Shown here piece by piece: positions 23,701 through 35,143 of a DNA stretch of 64,000 nt. Both the position numbers and the translations under genes were made by a program. The notes beneath the pieces were generated by a model. It saw only the letters and a program-made list of their open reading frames with translations. It had not been told where the DNA came from and searched no databases. Numbering within the stretch: the stretch's first letter is position 1; every line of letters starts with the position of its first letter. The DNA is from Oreohelix idahoensis. Its lineage: Eukaryota > Mollusca > Gastropoda > Stylommatophora > Oreohelicidae. The stretch is from positions 186,001 to 250,000 of the forward strand of contig JAMPIV010017775.1 of NCBI GenBank assembly GCA_024509875.1. Direction: 5' to 3'.

Positions 23701-23976
23701 GATACAAATAAAAAATATATTTAAAAAATATTTTAAACACAAGCTTTTAATGCACTAAAAAGCCACAAATAATTTTTTTTCAAGGAGTTTATAGCTTGCA
23801 GTAAAATAAATGTAGCATCAAATTAACAATAAGCGTGGGGCGCTTAAGCGCTTATCATATATTTTATCCATAAGTGTGTAATGAAGTATAAAGCAGAAGT
23901 TAATTTCATGTAGCATCAGCCTCCCAGTCTTTTTGTCAATTTGATGTTACAATTTTTGACTGCAAGCTATAAACGA

Positions 23977-25312
23977 CGAGGGGCGTTCAGAAAGTAATGC
24001 ACCACATCGTTTTTCTCAGCTAATAATGAAGATAGAAGCATGACATTTTGCACACTTCAAATATGGCATGTGCCAATTGTGTGCACCAAATTGCACCGCA
24101 ACCGGCCAAATAATACGGCTGCCTAAACCGTTGAAATGGAGCGTGTTAGCAACTTGCGTTATAAGCAGCGAATTGTGATAGAATTTCTCGTTGCAGAGAA
24201 GGAAACTGTTGTGAACATTCACAAGCGTCTATGTGATGTGTATTGAAGCTTTGCAGTCGACAGGAGTACAGTCAGTCGCTGGGTTCAGAGAATCAAAGAA
24301 TCAGGAAGTGGAGATACGGAGCTGCTTGATCGGCCGCGCTGTGGACGTCCTGCCACAGCCACCAACGCAGAAATGTTGAAATGCGCTGAAGGCATTATTC
24401 TTACTGATAGGCGAATCACTACTCAACAATTGGCCTTACAACTGTCAGTCAGCATTGGTAGTGCAAATGCAGTTATAAAAACTCTCGGATTTTCTAAGGT
24501 TTGCGCAAGATGGGTTCCTCGAAGTCTCACAAATGACCACCGATTGCAAAGGAAAGCAATTTCTTCTGAATTGTTGGAGCGTTTCAATGTTGATGGAGAT
24601 AACTTTTTGGCTAAGATCGTTACAAGTGACGAAACCTGGGTACATCATTTTGAACCTGAGACAAAAAGACAGTCAATGGAGTGGCATCATCCGCAATCAC
24701 CACGAAGAAAGAAATTCAAGACAATTCCTTCAGCTGGAAAGGTCATGATCACTGTCTTTTGGGACATTGAAGGTGTGATTCTTGTGGACGTTATGCCAAG
24801 AGGAGAGACAATCAATTCGCAAGCTTACATTAAGACATTGAAAAAACTCAATCAACGTTTTCCAGAGTTCGGCCGCACAAGAATCCAGCAGACATGCTTC
24901 TCCTTCACGACAATGCGCGACCTCACACAAGTCTGGCAACACGGGAAGCAATCACCAAATTGGGTTGGACTGTACTACCCCATCCACCCTATAGTCCGGA
25001 TTTGGCACCCTCTGATTTTCATCTATATGGTCCACTTAAAGATGCACTCCGTGGGACAAGGTTTGAAGATGATGAAGGAGTGATTCATGCAGCGAAGAAA
25101 TGTCTACATGATCACGACAAAATCTGGTACGGCTAGGATTACATGCACTTGTTTCGCGCTGGCATAAAGCCGTACAATTTGATGGGGATTATGTTGAATA
25201 ATACCGATGTTTACATGACATATCCATGTATATTGTGTATAAATTTCATGCTTTTTGAATAAACAGCTCCAGAGAAAAACGATGTTGTGCATTACTTTCT
25301 AAACGCCCCTTG
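23977..25312 (+). mobile_element. mariner-type DNA transposon, copy 2
   Basis: 1336 bp, closely similar to copy 1 throughout, with the same inverted termini (TTCAGAAAGTAATGC... at left and ...GCATTACTTTCT at right). The right TA target base pair is intact (25313-25314); the left one reads GA, one substitution from TA. Inserted in the right arm of a foldback element. Confidence 0.93.
24137..25201 (+). pseudogene. mariner transposase, copy 2 (nonsense plus two frameshifts)
   Basis: Same gene as at 15357 with the D,D34D residues visible (GDETW, HDNARPHTS, PDLAPSD). Breaks: TGA near 24244-24246, a one-base loss near 24864, and another one-base loss near 25131 (TACGGCTAGG where copy 1 has TACGGGCTAGG). 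Trp after GDET is retained here, unlike copy 1. None of the breaks is shared with copy 1, so each decayed independently. Confidence 0.93.
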
Positions 25313-25390
25313 TACTTGATAAATTATTTGTGGTTTTTTAGTGCATTAAAAGCCTGTGTTTAAAAAATATTTTTTTTCTTCTTTTTAGTG

Positions 25391-25906
25391 TTATGGTTTT
25401 TTTTTAAAAATTGAAGTCAAAAGTAATCGATCCGCCAATTACATTATCAGTTTGCGATGAGTCCAGAGCACAGGAGGCGGATTTCATTATTCAGTATATT
25501 ACAAGGAAAGTTAATATTTTTTGTTTTTTTGTTTTTTAAATTTTGATAAGAGTTGTAAATTACATTTTTTTAATGTAGTTGTCAGTTATGTGTATGTCTG
25601 TGTACGCGCATGCGATAGTGTGTGTGCGGAAGGGGCGGGGGACAATTTTCTATATTTCTCTCAAGAGATACAATCTTGTTGGAAAGAATACACCTAGATT
25701 ATTTGCAGTTATCGTCCATTTCACTGATAATACAATACACACACACACAAAATTAATATAAATTTTAATTTTATTAACTTTATTATTTTTACGACTGATT
25801 AATGTATTGTCATGGGGAATACACAACTATGCCAAGCTTCAGAGCTATTGCTCATCTCTAAGTGATTGAAAAATCGACTGCAAGAACGCCACCAGGCGTG
25901 ATGGTC

Positions 25907-25946
<40 letters not shown>

Positions 25947-26190
25947 TTGAATTCTTTGTATTTCGCAATTCACTCTTGTTTAATATGCTGATGTCATTAT
26001 TAAGCTTAAGGCATTTCGTGAAGATAATTGTTACACAGCATTTTTTTTTTACTATTTTTCAACGCACACTTAAGCATATTAACTGGGTGTGCACAATCCG
26101 ATTAACGTAAAAAATCGGATTAAGAACGGTATTAAGATTAGAAATCGTTTGTAAATCCGAGATTTTACTGTCGTTACATTAACAGGTAAC
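25391..26190. other. Non-coding stretch with a TA/TG microsatellite
   Basis: AT-rich. Contains (TA)n-(TG)n at about 25907-25946. No supported gene. Confidence 0.6.
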
Positions 26191-26205
26191 TCTACATTCT
26201 ACTGC

Positions 26206-26438
26206 GAGCGTATATTGACAAGAGTGGTTAGAGCGCCGATCTCTCACAACAAAGCTGCCGGAATCGACAAGCTCCAGTCTACCCAGCTGTAAATGGGTAC
26301 CCGGCATTGCTTTTGAATGAAGGAAGGAAAAGGCAGCGAGTAAGGTACTAGTCATACCACCTCTCGATGCTGTATTGTGAAGTCTCTAACACTTCACTCC
26401 ACTACGACAGTATCAGCTATAGAACTACAATTACCTTT
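26206..26438 (+). mobile_element. tRNA-derived SINE with 15-bp target duplications
   Basis: The 233-bp body is flanked by TCTACATTCTACTGC at 26191-26205 and 26439-26453. The head has an A-box-like GTGGTTAGAGCGCCGAT and a B-box-like GGAATCGAC, the internal RNA polymerase III promoter layout of tRNA-derived SINEs. It is followed by TACCCAGCTGTAAATGGGTA, a short inverted repeat of a kind seen in animal SINE bodies. No long A tail is seen. LINE partner unknown. Confidence 0.85.
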
Positions 26439-26474
26439 TCTACATTCTACTGCATGTCTGCAGGATTGTGAATA

Positions 26475-29043
26475 ATTGTTTGCTCTAAATCAATCAAAAT
26501 CAATACCCGTTAGCTCCCCAAGGAGCATAGGCCTTCAACAAACACATGCCAAGACCTCTGTTTCCAGTTCTCTTCTCCATGTGTTTTTGGTCTACCTCTG
26601 CCTCTCTTTCCCTGTGGATTCCAGAACAAGGACTACCTTGTAATGCTATCAACAGGTTTCCTCAATGTGTGTCCTATCCATCGCCAGCGTCTTCTTCTCA
26701 ACTCTTGTTCCACTGGCACTTGTCTGGTTCTTGTCATCAATTCCACATTTGTGACTTTGTCATACCATTTCAGTCCTTCTATTCTACACAAGCACCCGTT
26801 TATAAAAGTCTGTAGCTTTTTGGTTGTTGTTTTTGTTGTTCTCCATGTCTCAGAGCCACACAATAGGACTGACCACATTTGAGTTGAAGATTCTTATTTT
26901 CGTGTTGGATCCAATTTCTCTTGTTCTCCATATGTTTCCCAATGCAATGAAAGCTCCTCTTGCTTTTTGTATTTTTATTTTGATATCACTGTCTGTCCCT
27001 CCAACTTTGTCTATATTACTTCCAAGATATGTCTACGATTCTACATCTTTTAGTGGTGTTTCTTCAAGTTCAACCTTGTTATCATTTCTTGCATTTATTC
27101 TCATAATCGTTGTCTTTTCCCTGTGTATTTTCAGGCCCACTTAATATGACCTCTCATCGAGAATTTTCATTTTCTCTTGCATCTGATTATGGTTATGGAA
27201 CAGAAGAGCCAAGTCATCTGCAAAATCCAGATCATCAAGCTGTTTAGTCACATTCCACTGGATTCCATTTCTGTTGTGTGATGTCGATGTTTTCATAACC
27301 CAATCTATTGCTAGTAAGAAAAGACATGGAGACAAGAGGCATCCCTGTCTCACTCCCGTTCTAATCCTAAACAGTTCTGTAAGTTGTCCTTCATGAAGAA
27401 CTCTACATGTCATATCTTCATAGGTCTTCTTTATTAAGTTAATGATCTTCACGGGAGCTTCATAATGCGTCATCAATTTCCAAAGTGATTCTCTGTCTAC
27501 ACTGTCAAATGCCTTTTCATAGCCCACGAATCCGATGTATAGCGGTGAATTCATTCCAGACTATGTTCATCTATTATTCTCAATGTGGCTATCTGGTCTG
27601 TACAGGATCTGTTTTGTCGAAAACCTGCTTGTTCATCTCTCAGTTGCTTGTCTATGGACTCTTTTAATATCTCAAGAATGATTCTGTTTAATACTTTTCC
27701 TGGCACTGATAGTAACATTATTCTTCTATAATTTGTGCACTCTTGTAAATTTCCCTTCTTAGGCAACGTGACCAGATAACCTTCCTTCCATTCTGCTTGT
27801 ATTTCCTCTCCCCCCAGACTTTGCCAAGTAGTTTGTATAATATCTCTGTAGAGGTATCAATATCTGTTTTGATGGCCTCTGCTGGAATGCAATCTGGACC
27901 AGCTGCGTTTCCATCTTTCAGAAGCTTCATGGCTTTCTTTATTTCTTCTCTACTTGGTCGTTCACAGCTGATTTGTAGCTCCTCTTCTGCTAGCTGGATG
28001 TCTGGGGGATTAGTTGGAGATGGTCTGTTGAGAAGTTCCTCAAAATGTTCTGTCCATCTCTTCATTTGTTCTTGTATATTACTAAGCAATTTTCCATTCT
28101 TATCTTTTATTAGGCCATTTGCCTGGTTATATTTCCCTGTAAGCTTCTTTGTGATGTTGTACAGGTCCCTCATATTTCCACTTGCTGTAGCTTCCTCTGC
28201 GTCCCTTGCCAAATCATCAATATATTTCATCTTGTCTCTTTTGATGTTTCTTCTTACTTCTTTGTTTGCTTCTATGTACACTTCACGAGCCTTGGCTTTG
28301 GAGCTTCTGGTTTTGCTTCTGTTTAAATCTGCTTTCTTGTTTTTCCTGTCTTCTATCTTACTAATGGTTTCTGTTGTTATCCATGCTTTGTGCTGATGTT
28401 CTCTTTTTCTCAGTACTTCTTCACATGTCTCGTTCCATATCTTTTTTTTACGTGTTGCCAGTGGTCTTCCGTATCTGTTTCATCTTCCAAGCTGTTCGAG
28501 TACTTGGTATTTGTTGGATACTGTGATTGAAAATTTTTTTCTTATTTCCAGATTTCTTAGATATCCCACATTATACTGTTGTCTATAGCTATATGCTGTT
28601 GTAAATTTCTTGAGTTTTAATTTTGTTTTAGCCAACAGACGATGGTGGTCTGATACAACATCTGCTCCTCTACATACTTTCACATCATGCAATGATGACA
28701 TAAACTTCTTGCTGATGCATATGTGATCAATCTGATTCTCAGTTCTGTGGTCTGGTGATATCCATGTTGCTTTATGTATTCTTTTATGTGGAAATATGCT
28801 TCCTCCTATAGCTAGTTGATTTGAAGCACAGAAGTTTGCTAATAGTTCCCCATTCTCGTTCATCATACCTAATCCTTGCTTTCCCATGATTTCTTCAAAG
28901 CCAGTGTTGTCTGTTCCCACTTTCGCATTTAGGTCCCACATCAAAAGTGTGATGTCCTTTGTTTTCTTATTGTCCAAGACATTTTGTAGTCTGGTGTAAA
29001 TGTCTTCTTTCACAGATTCTTCTTTATCGTTTGTTGGTGCATA
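26475..29043 (-). pseudogene. LINE (EN-RT), 5'-truncated, frameshifted
   Basis: Minus-strand non-LTR retrotransposon. The endonuclease C-terminal half lies at 28480-29043 (MWDLNAKVG, and VSDHHRLL with the catalytic Asp-His). A linker with NAAGPDCIPAEA is near 27900. RT blocks follow: NYRRIMLLSVPGKV, QAGFRQNRSCTDQI, YEKAFDSVDRESLW, RTGVRQGCLLSP and the catalytic DFADDLALL (about 27215). The C-terminal part shows RRRWRWIGHTLRKP near 26690. The 3' end is a short ATTGATT-type tail at about 26475-26510. Several frameshifts and stops split it into at least five pieces. The endonuclease N-terminus is missing: the sequence stops at 29043 where a non-coding repeat starts. RTE-like by domain layout. 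Confidence 0.88.
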
Positions 29044-29045
29044 AC

Positions 29046-30119
29046 TGTCATAAAATTAACAGTGATACAACGTAAAAATATCTCCAAAGGATAAAATGTT
29101 GGGATAAAAAGAATGCGTAAGTTACTAGAAGGCATGATCGCCCACGCCGCGGGTCATCACCCTCCATAAAAATTGACTTGCTAGACGGGAAGTCAAAACG
29201 GTTACCATTTGAACGGGATGAGATGAGAACGGCGGATCAAAAGGAAAAAAATATGACTGAAAAATTGCGTGAGAATAGCAAGGCTAAGGAGACGCAATTG
29301 GGGGGGGGGGGGGGGGCGGGGGGGGGGGGGGGGGGGGAAGGAAAAAATTCACGTCCCCAAATTGACACGAGGTACGGAAAGGGACGCTTATGCGATACCA
29401 AGCCTTTTATTTGAATGCAGCGGCAAAAGCATTACAACGCAGATGCTTGAAATATTACAAAATTAAAAAAGTAACTTTTTCTTAATACTAATGTTAGGAA
29501 TATAAAAATTAGCTGGCCGGATGGCCCATTTTGAGCAGTGAAATAATATGCTTTTATTTATACAGACGGATAGATAATAATGAAGACATTGACAAAAGAC
29601 TGTGTTGTTCACATCAGCGAAAGACTGCATTGAATCAAACATGTCACTAATTTGCACAAAAATCGCGACCTTGAAGACTCTAGTATCCAAATCTAGTTAG
29701 AATGAAAGAGAAGGGGAATTGGTGGAAGCTGTGGCTAAAAATAACTTTAAAGACAAAATTTGTAGAGGGGACGGATAGGTTGGTTCAAAAACCAAGTACG
29801 TTTTGTGAAAACGCAAGTAGAGACGGACGGACTAACAGATAAAAATCCATACTTGACTGAAGCATGACTGAAATGACTTTAGTGTAGGAAATTTGAATTG
29901 AAAAACACAAGGCATTGATTGGCCACAGACAATCATATTATCAGCGCTCAGACGCGCTTTTTTTGCCATTCCTCAATAGTTGTCCAGTGATAGACACAGT
30001 AAATTTCAAGTGTGGTGATTTCCAATGAAGTAAATTGAAATAAGTTCAGGGACGCCATACTATAGCCAGCAGCTCAGCTGAGTTTTGCTAGCATTTCTGT
30101 GTTCTTTATTCATAATCTG
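29046..30119 (+). repeat. Non-coding repeat family E, copy 1
   Basis: Matches 45375-46147. It starts TGTCATAAAATTAAC, contains GATCGCCCACGCCGCGGGTC and AGCCAGCAGCTCAGCTGAG, and ends near TATTCATAAT. It includes a G-run block (29300-29338) absent from the other copy. No terminal inverted repeats and no coding capacity seen. It abuts the 5' end of the truncated LINE at its left and repeat D at its right. Confidence 0.75.
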
Positions 30120-30121
30120 AG

Positions 30122-30889
30122 CTGTGAGTTTTTATGTTGACACCAAAAGGTGGTGTCAAATGCTGGGTAAATAATTGTCAGTGAGGACCCGTGCAGTGTC
30201 GCATCTCGGCAGAACAGCCTTGTATTGCCCCCAAGCCCGGAGAGGTGGGGCCACCCGATATATTACCCCCAAGCACGGAGAGGTGGGGTCACCAGATTCC
30301 AGCACCAGAACTACTCTTTCAAAGTTACGTAAGCAGGCTGGTCTGCTGGATTTACACCAACTTCATAGACATAGCACCCAAAGTGAATTACTACTAAAAC
30401 ATCCCATTTCCTTCCATCATTAATGGACAATGTTTGGTAGGCTTAGACAGGGAGGGATGAAGCCACCCCAACAGCACATCTATTCATCGTTCTCCCAGGG
30501 AAAATAAAATTATGAACTGTAGAAATAGTAACTAATCGTGAAAATTGTATACGTACACACCTTTTATTTAACATGCCATTTATTCATGCCATTCACTCAT
30601 AAATTTCAAAATCGTTCATATGTTCTGGCCAAAACAAAACCTTGGTTCAGAACAAATAAATTTAAAAAAGATTTACTTTCTAAAATTTCACCAGCTGAAT
30701 TTAGTTCATTGTGTTCTAAATTTTATTGATAATATTATATTATTTAATATCTGTGTGTGTGTGTTTGTATATGTCAATACAACACATTACATTCAGTACC
30801 CTAGATTTTAACGTAGCCACATTCATTAGGAAAAAAAGATAGGTGTGAGGTCGTAGTGGTAGCAAGAAAGGCCTTCTGAAAATTCACAG
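30122..30889 (+). repeat. Repeat family D, copy 1 (possible MITE)
   Basis: Pairs with 54482-55180. Ends are CTGTGAGTTTTT and AAAATTCACAG, which are inverted relative to each other with one mismatch. Internal marks include CAAGCACGGAGAGGTGGGG, CACCCCAACAGCACATC and GTGTGAGGTCGTAGTGGTAG. No ORF is conserved between the copies. Target duplications are not obvious. Confidence 0.7.
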
Positions 30890-31238
30890 CTACTGAGTAT
30901 GCTATTATTTTACCTTTATAACGTTGAATTCCTTGAATTGATGGGTAAAATGTATGTGAGAATAAATGAAACCAGTATAAAAGACGAGAGAAAGGAAGGG
31001 CAGAATGTCAGACGGGCCTGCGTGCCCAATTCTCAACCCTTTGAAAATAAAGTTGGTTCGTTCGTTCGTTCGTTCCCCTTTCGGGCCCCGGTAACACACC
31101 GGTGATTTATTTTAAATCACAAACAAGATATATTGAAGGGATCGTACTGTATTTAATACATCTGTCACATGTGATATAAGGAATATCGTCTATTATTTAG
31201 GAAGTTGAGGGGAACTGCGGTAAGACGTGGAATACAAT

Positions 31239-31496
31239 GGATGGGTTTGAAAAAAAATCGAAAAAAGGCTGTTCAGCCACGCGGTCATCAACAGACAGCG
31301 ATTTTGATAGAATTTCGGTTCTTGCCTTCAGGGAAGTACCCAGTTTTTATTTTATTTAGTTTTTATGTGTCCTATCTAGCCTTCACTTTCTTTCCTTTCC
31401 TGACGAAGGCCTTGTGGCCGTAACGTAGACTATTTTCTTTGTCTTTTGTCCTCGTAAGACGAATCACCTTTTTTCGATTTTTTTTCAAACCCATCC
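31239..31496 (+). mobile_element. MITE with perfect 30-bp inverted termini
   Basis: 31239-31268 (starting GGATGGGTTTG, ending CGAAAAAAGG) is the exact complement of 31467-31496. It is 258 bp long and non-coding. Direct repeats of CGTCTATTATTTA lie outside (31189-31201 and 31495-31507), but they belong to the host tandem array, so the true outer boundary at the left is uncertain. Confidence 0.75.
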
Positions 31497-31638
31497 GTCT
31501 ATTATTTAATACATCTGCCATATGTGATACAAAGAAAATCGTACATTATTAATGCATCTGTCAAATGTGATAGAAAAAAGATCGTACATTATTTAATACA
31601 TCTGTCATATGTGATACAGAGAAGATCGTACATTATTT

Positions 31639-31941
31639 GGGACCCCAAGATGCAGCAATAGAGAATGCAGTCAGCGACCCATAGCTTGACTGCTTGCGTC
31701 AGGGTCAGCAAACCAGAGCTGACGAAGACCGTACTCCGCCTCCACGTGGTGGTCCTGGAAACAGGCTGTATGACTGCAATCTGGCTGAGAGAGTAGGGAT
31801 CGAAGAGGGAAGGCAAACCCGGTCCCAAAAACTGCCGTGCTGATGTCGGATGTGTCGGCCGAAAGGCGGAGATATCGCAGCTCCGGTGTAAACAGACACA
31901 GCGCAACCAACGTCCTTGTCAGGACGAACGAGGAAGAAGAA
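31639..31941 (-). mobile_element. 303-bp GC-richer insertion in the tandem array
   Basis: Markedly GC-richer than its surroundings and flanked by GTACATTATTT at 31628-31638 and 31942-31952. One end carries a GAA-rich run (plus-strand right end). It could be a SINE or a truncated LINE end. Overlapping ORFs in three frames have no family signature. Confidence 0.5.
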
Positions 31942-32125
31942 GTACATTATTTAATACATCTGTCATATATGGTACAAAGAAGACCGTACATTATTTAATA
32001 CATCTGTCATATGTCCCATTCAACCTAGACATAAGGTCCGTTGGTTATATTAGGGCGCAAGACCGTGTGGTGTGGTTTATGTTACACTCCCACCATCATC
32101 TTTGTTTTCCCCGCTTGTTATAGTG

Positions 32126-32296
<171 letters not shown>

Positions 32297-33235
32297 GTTT
32301 TTCTTTCGTTCTTACTTGCGCCTACCTTTTACCTATTTTCATTGATTTTACTTAGTGGTAACTAGAACACTGAAGAGCAGAAAATGAAACTTAAATTGTG
32401 TGCACGTCTTCCAAGTACCGAAACAAAACAACTCATATAAACAGCAAACCAAGCGTGTCAGATCGTTGATAAGACAAGCAAGGAATTCAGAAACACTAAT
32501 TCCTCAAGCAAATCTGCTTAAGGCTTACCAAGATGCGAGACAACCATTGAGACTGTGTCTGTGAAGATGTTAAAACTCAGAATATATAATGGCTTTTCCA
32601 TCGACAAGATACAATTTGTGTCGCAGTCTATTAAGGACACCATGCACAAGATAAAAATGCAATCTTCTTTGTCAAATTAGATCCGTTTTTCTCAAATCTG
32701 TCCCAGGATAAGTCACGTTATAATTGAACCATTGGCTTATGTTTAAAAAAGGAACAGGTAATCCTGTTAAGACACGCAGTACAAAGAAAAACGTTGGCTC
32801 GGTTATCGTTACTTTTCTAGTTGGTCTCAGGTCTAAACGGAAGTGACGCATCCACAATTTGTTGCCATATCCGGGGATTACGGATAGGATGACCGGAAGT
32901 TGTTCAGCCTGATAATAATCAGGGGAGGAAATCCCAACGGGTTAGTTCTATAGCTTGGAGTAATACACCCTTTCTTGAAAGTGTAGCGTTGCGTATTAAG
33001 AAGGGATTTCTTTCTTTTGTCGGAATCGATGTCTTCAGGAGACAGAGAAAAAGAGAAGAATGTGTTACACGCTTAAACTGCATTATTGCATGTGAAGAAA
33101 TGTTAGCAACAGTGTAGAAAGATATCTGAAATCACGAACAGCGTTCAGTCAAACAAGCGGATAAGTTTTTTTTTTGGGCTTAATTGTTTTCGAATATATA
33201 CACAGCAACAAAGGGGAAGCTGAGGTAAGGTAGTA
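32297..33235. other. Non-coding stretch
   Basis: No supported gene or repeat on either strand. Confidence 0.5.
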
Positions 33236-33340
33236 AACATGATATTAGTATAGGTCAAAACATGATGTTAGTATAGGTCAAAACATGATGTTAGTATAGG
33301 TCAAAACATGATGTTAGTATAGGTCAAAACATGATGTTTA
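33236..33340 (+). repeat. 23-bp tandem repeat (4-5 units)
   Basis: Units of ATGATGTTAGTATAGGTCAA plus AAC. Confidence 0.9.
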
Positions 33341-33359
33341 TTCTTCATTCATCATAAAC

Positions 33360-33420
33360 CTTCATTCCCCCAAGGAGCATAGGCCTTCAGCAAATACATG
33401 CCAAGTCCTGTCACGTGCTA
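33360..33420 (-). repeat. LINE 3'-tail fragment (family of 26475-29043)
   Basis: The minus strand reads CTTGGCATGTATTTGCTGAA then GGCCTATGCTCCTTGGGGG, the 3' end of that LINE family. Confidence 0.75.
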
Positions 33421-34131
33421 TCCCCTCAAGGTCTTTTCTATGTTTTCCTCGTTTTTTTATTTCTGTCGCAAGTTATCGTCTGCACGTGTGTATTTTTTTT
33501 TCTGACCTACTTTTTAAATCTTATCAAAGGCGTATTTACAATTTTATTATTGTTTGGTGCGTCATTTTTGTCGTGTTCAGTTTCGGAAATCACAGCGCCC
33601 ATTCCCTTTACATCAATTAGTACTAAGACGTTTAGCATATTGTTTAGAAGCGGATCCCGTCAATAAGACAATTTTGAAGCAAGTAGGGTTTAAAAAATCG
33701 AAATGGTCAATTTTAAACATGAACAATAATACACTAAAAAACGAAACGTTTCGGGAACACCTTTAGTCGGTCAAATAGCAAAAAGGCACCAAAGATTAGA
33801 AATATATAGAGGCACTGAGAGAATAATAAAGTATAAACAGACTAGTGTGGAAAAAATTAACAAGTACTAATACCGAAGAAGAAAGAAATACCAACGCAAA
33901 AAATAAAGTTGGAATATCAATTGAAAAAGACAATAAAAGAAAGAATGACTTGGTGTAAAAGTTATGTCCAACAATGAACCAATCAATTCATTCTAACTCA
34001 TGAGTACACACATTACAGTTATACACATTTATTACATCATATAATAACTCATTGCATTTCACAAAATTCCTCAGCCAATTTCCTAAAGTCAGATGTATAT
34101 TACGTATGTCTGCTGACTTAATATATCTGTC
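33421..34131. other. Non-coding stretch
   Basis: Nothing recognised; short ORFs only. Confidence 0.45.
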
Positions 34132-34275
34132 TGTGACGGTATTGCCTCCCCTGCTTTGCAGTAGTGGTCCAACAGTGGCCAAAACTCAAGAGTATCTATT
34201 ATAGGCTTCAATTGAGTCTATCTTTGCACAAGATTACTCTTGGCAGAAATGTAGATAGAAGAGTAGTAAAGCCTT
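34132..34275 (-). repeat. Partial 3' LTR of element C
   Basis: TGTGACGGTATTGCC... matches TGTGATGGTATTACC... at 36054 for about 145 bp and then stops. Confidence 0.8.
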
Positions 34276-34430
34276 CACCAAAGATGGACAAACTAAAGCT
34301 GAATATTCTAAGCCCGAATCATACAGGCACCGTATGGTTTGGTTGCCAACGGTTACTTGCTCAGTAATGGAAGGGTAACAAGGATTTTGTTCATATGCCT
34401 GGGGGTCATGTTTCCCTATCGGCCCCCTGA

Positions 34431-35089
34431 TCAGGCAAGCGACACTATAAGGCCCGGATTTCGGCTTCTTACAATCCGATGTAAAATGCGTGTCAGTTTT
34501 GCACGATTTACAATATCGTCTTCCAGTTCCCTGGGCCGAATTGCTCTGTTTCTGCCTCTGGTGATCTTGTGGTTGTTGTTGCTGTTGGTGGGCTGTGTTG
34601 TGTGTTGTGTTGTCCGTACTTTTGGAGTTATCATCTGGTTGATCCTTCTATTTGGGGCGACTACCGTGGTGGCGCCTTTTAGACGGATTCACTTCCGACT
34701 GGGCGCTCTGGTACCTATCGGCAAACAGTACCACTTGCTCAAGAGTTTCGGCCCCATGCTCCGCCAGGAACCGTCTCATGTCAGGGGTGAGCGAGTCCTT
34801 GAACTGCTCCACAACAATCATCTCTTTCAACCATTCAAAAGATTCATCGAAGATGCTGAGGGATCCCCACTTCTCCAAGTACGTGTTTAGTCATGTAGCA
34901 AATTGTCTATACGATTCATCTTTCTGTCGTTTCGCCTCACGGAATTTACCATGAAAAGTCTCTGCATTGAGCATAAAACGCTGTAGCAGAGGTTTCTTCA
35001 ACATGTCGTAGTTGTTCTGTTTTTCCGTGGGCATCTTGAGAAACACATCATAAGCAGATCCCCGAAGACTCTGGGATAGCTTCATGTTG

Positions 35090-35143
<54 letters not shown>

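Larger units (their letters stand above)
23708..25390. mobile_element. Foldback / long-TIR element, split by mariner copy 2
   Basis: The left arm (about 23708-23829) is complementary to a right arm made of 23933-23976 plus 25313-25390. Matched blocks include TTTATAGCTTGCAGT with ACTGCAAGCTATAAA, and GTGCATTAAAAG with its complement. Without the mariner the element is about 345 bp, with arms of about 120 bp around a ~100-bp loop. It has no coding capacity. Confidence 0.85.
31142..32025 (+). repeat. ~44-bp tandem array, interrupted twice
   Basis: Units of the form CGTACATTATTTAATACATC then TGTCATATGTGATACAAAGAA occur at 31142-31201, 31497-31638 and 31942-32015. The gaps between them are a MITE-like insertion and a 303-bp insertion. 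Confidence 0.8.

Noticed and set aside
27797..28396. 199-codon plus-strand ORF
   Set aside because: Opposite strand of the LINE coding region; hydrophobic low-signature translation.
31589..31947. Three overlapping minus-strand ORFs
   Set aside because: Open in several frames because the segment is GC-rich; no protein family features.
34339..34890. 183-codon plus-strand ORF
   Set aside because: It lies opposite the gag relic of element C; the minus strand has the domain signatures.
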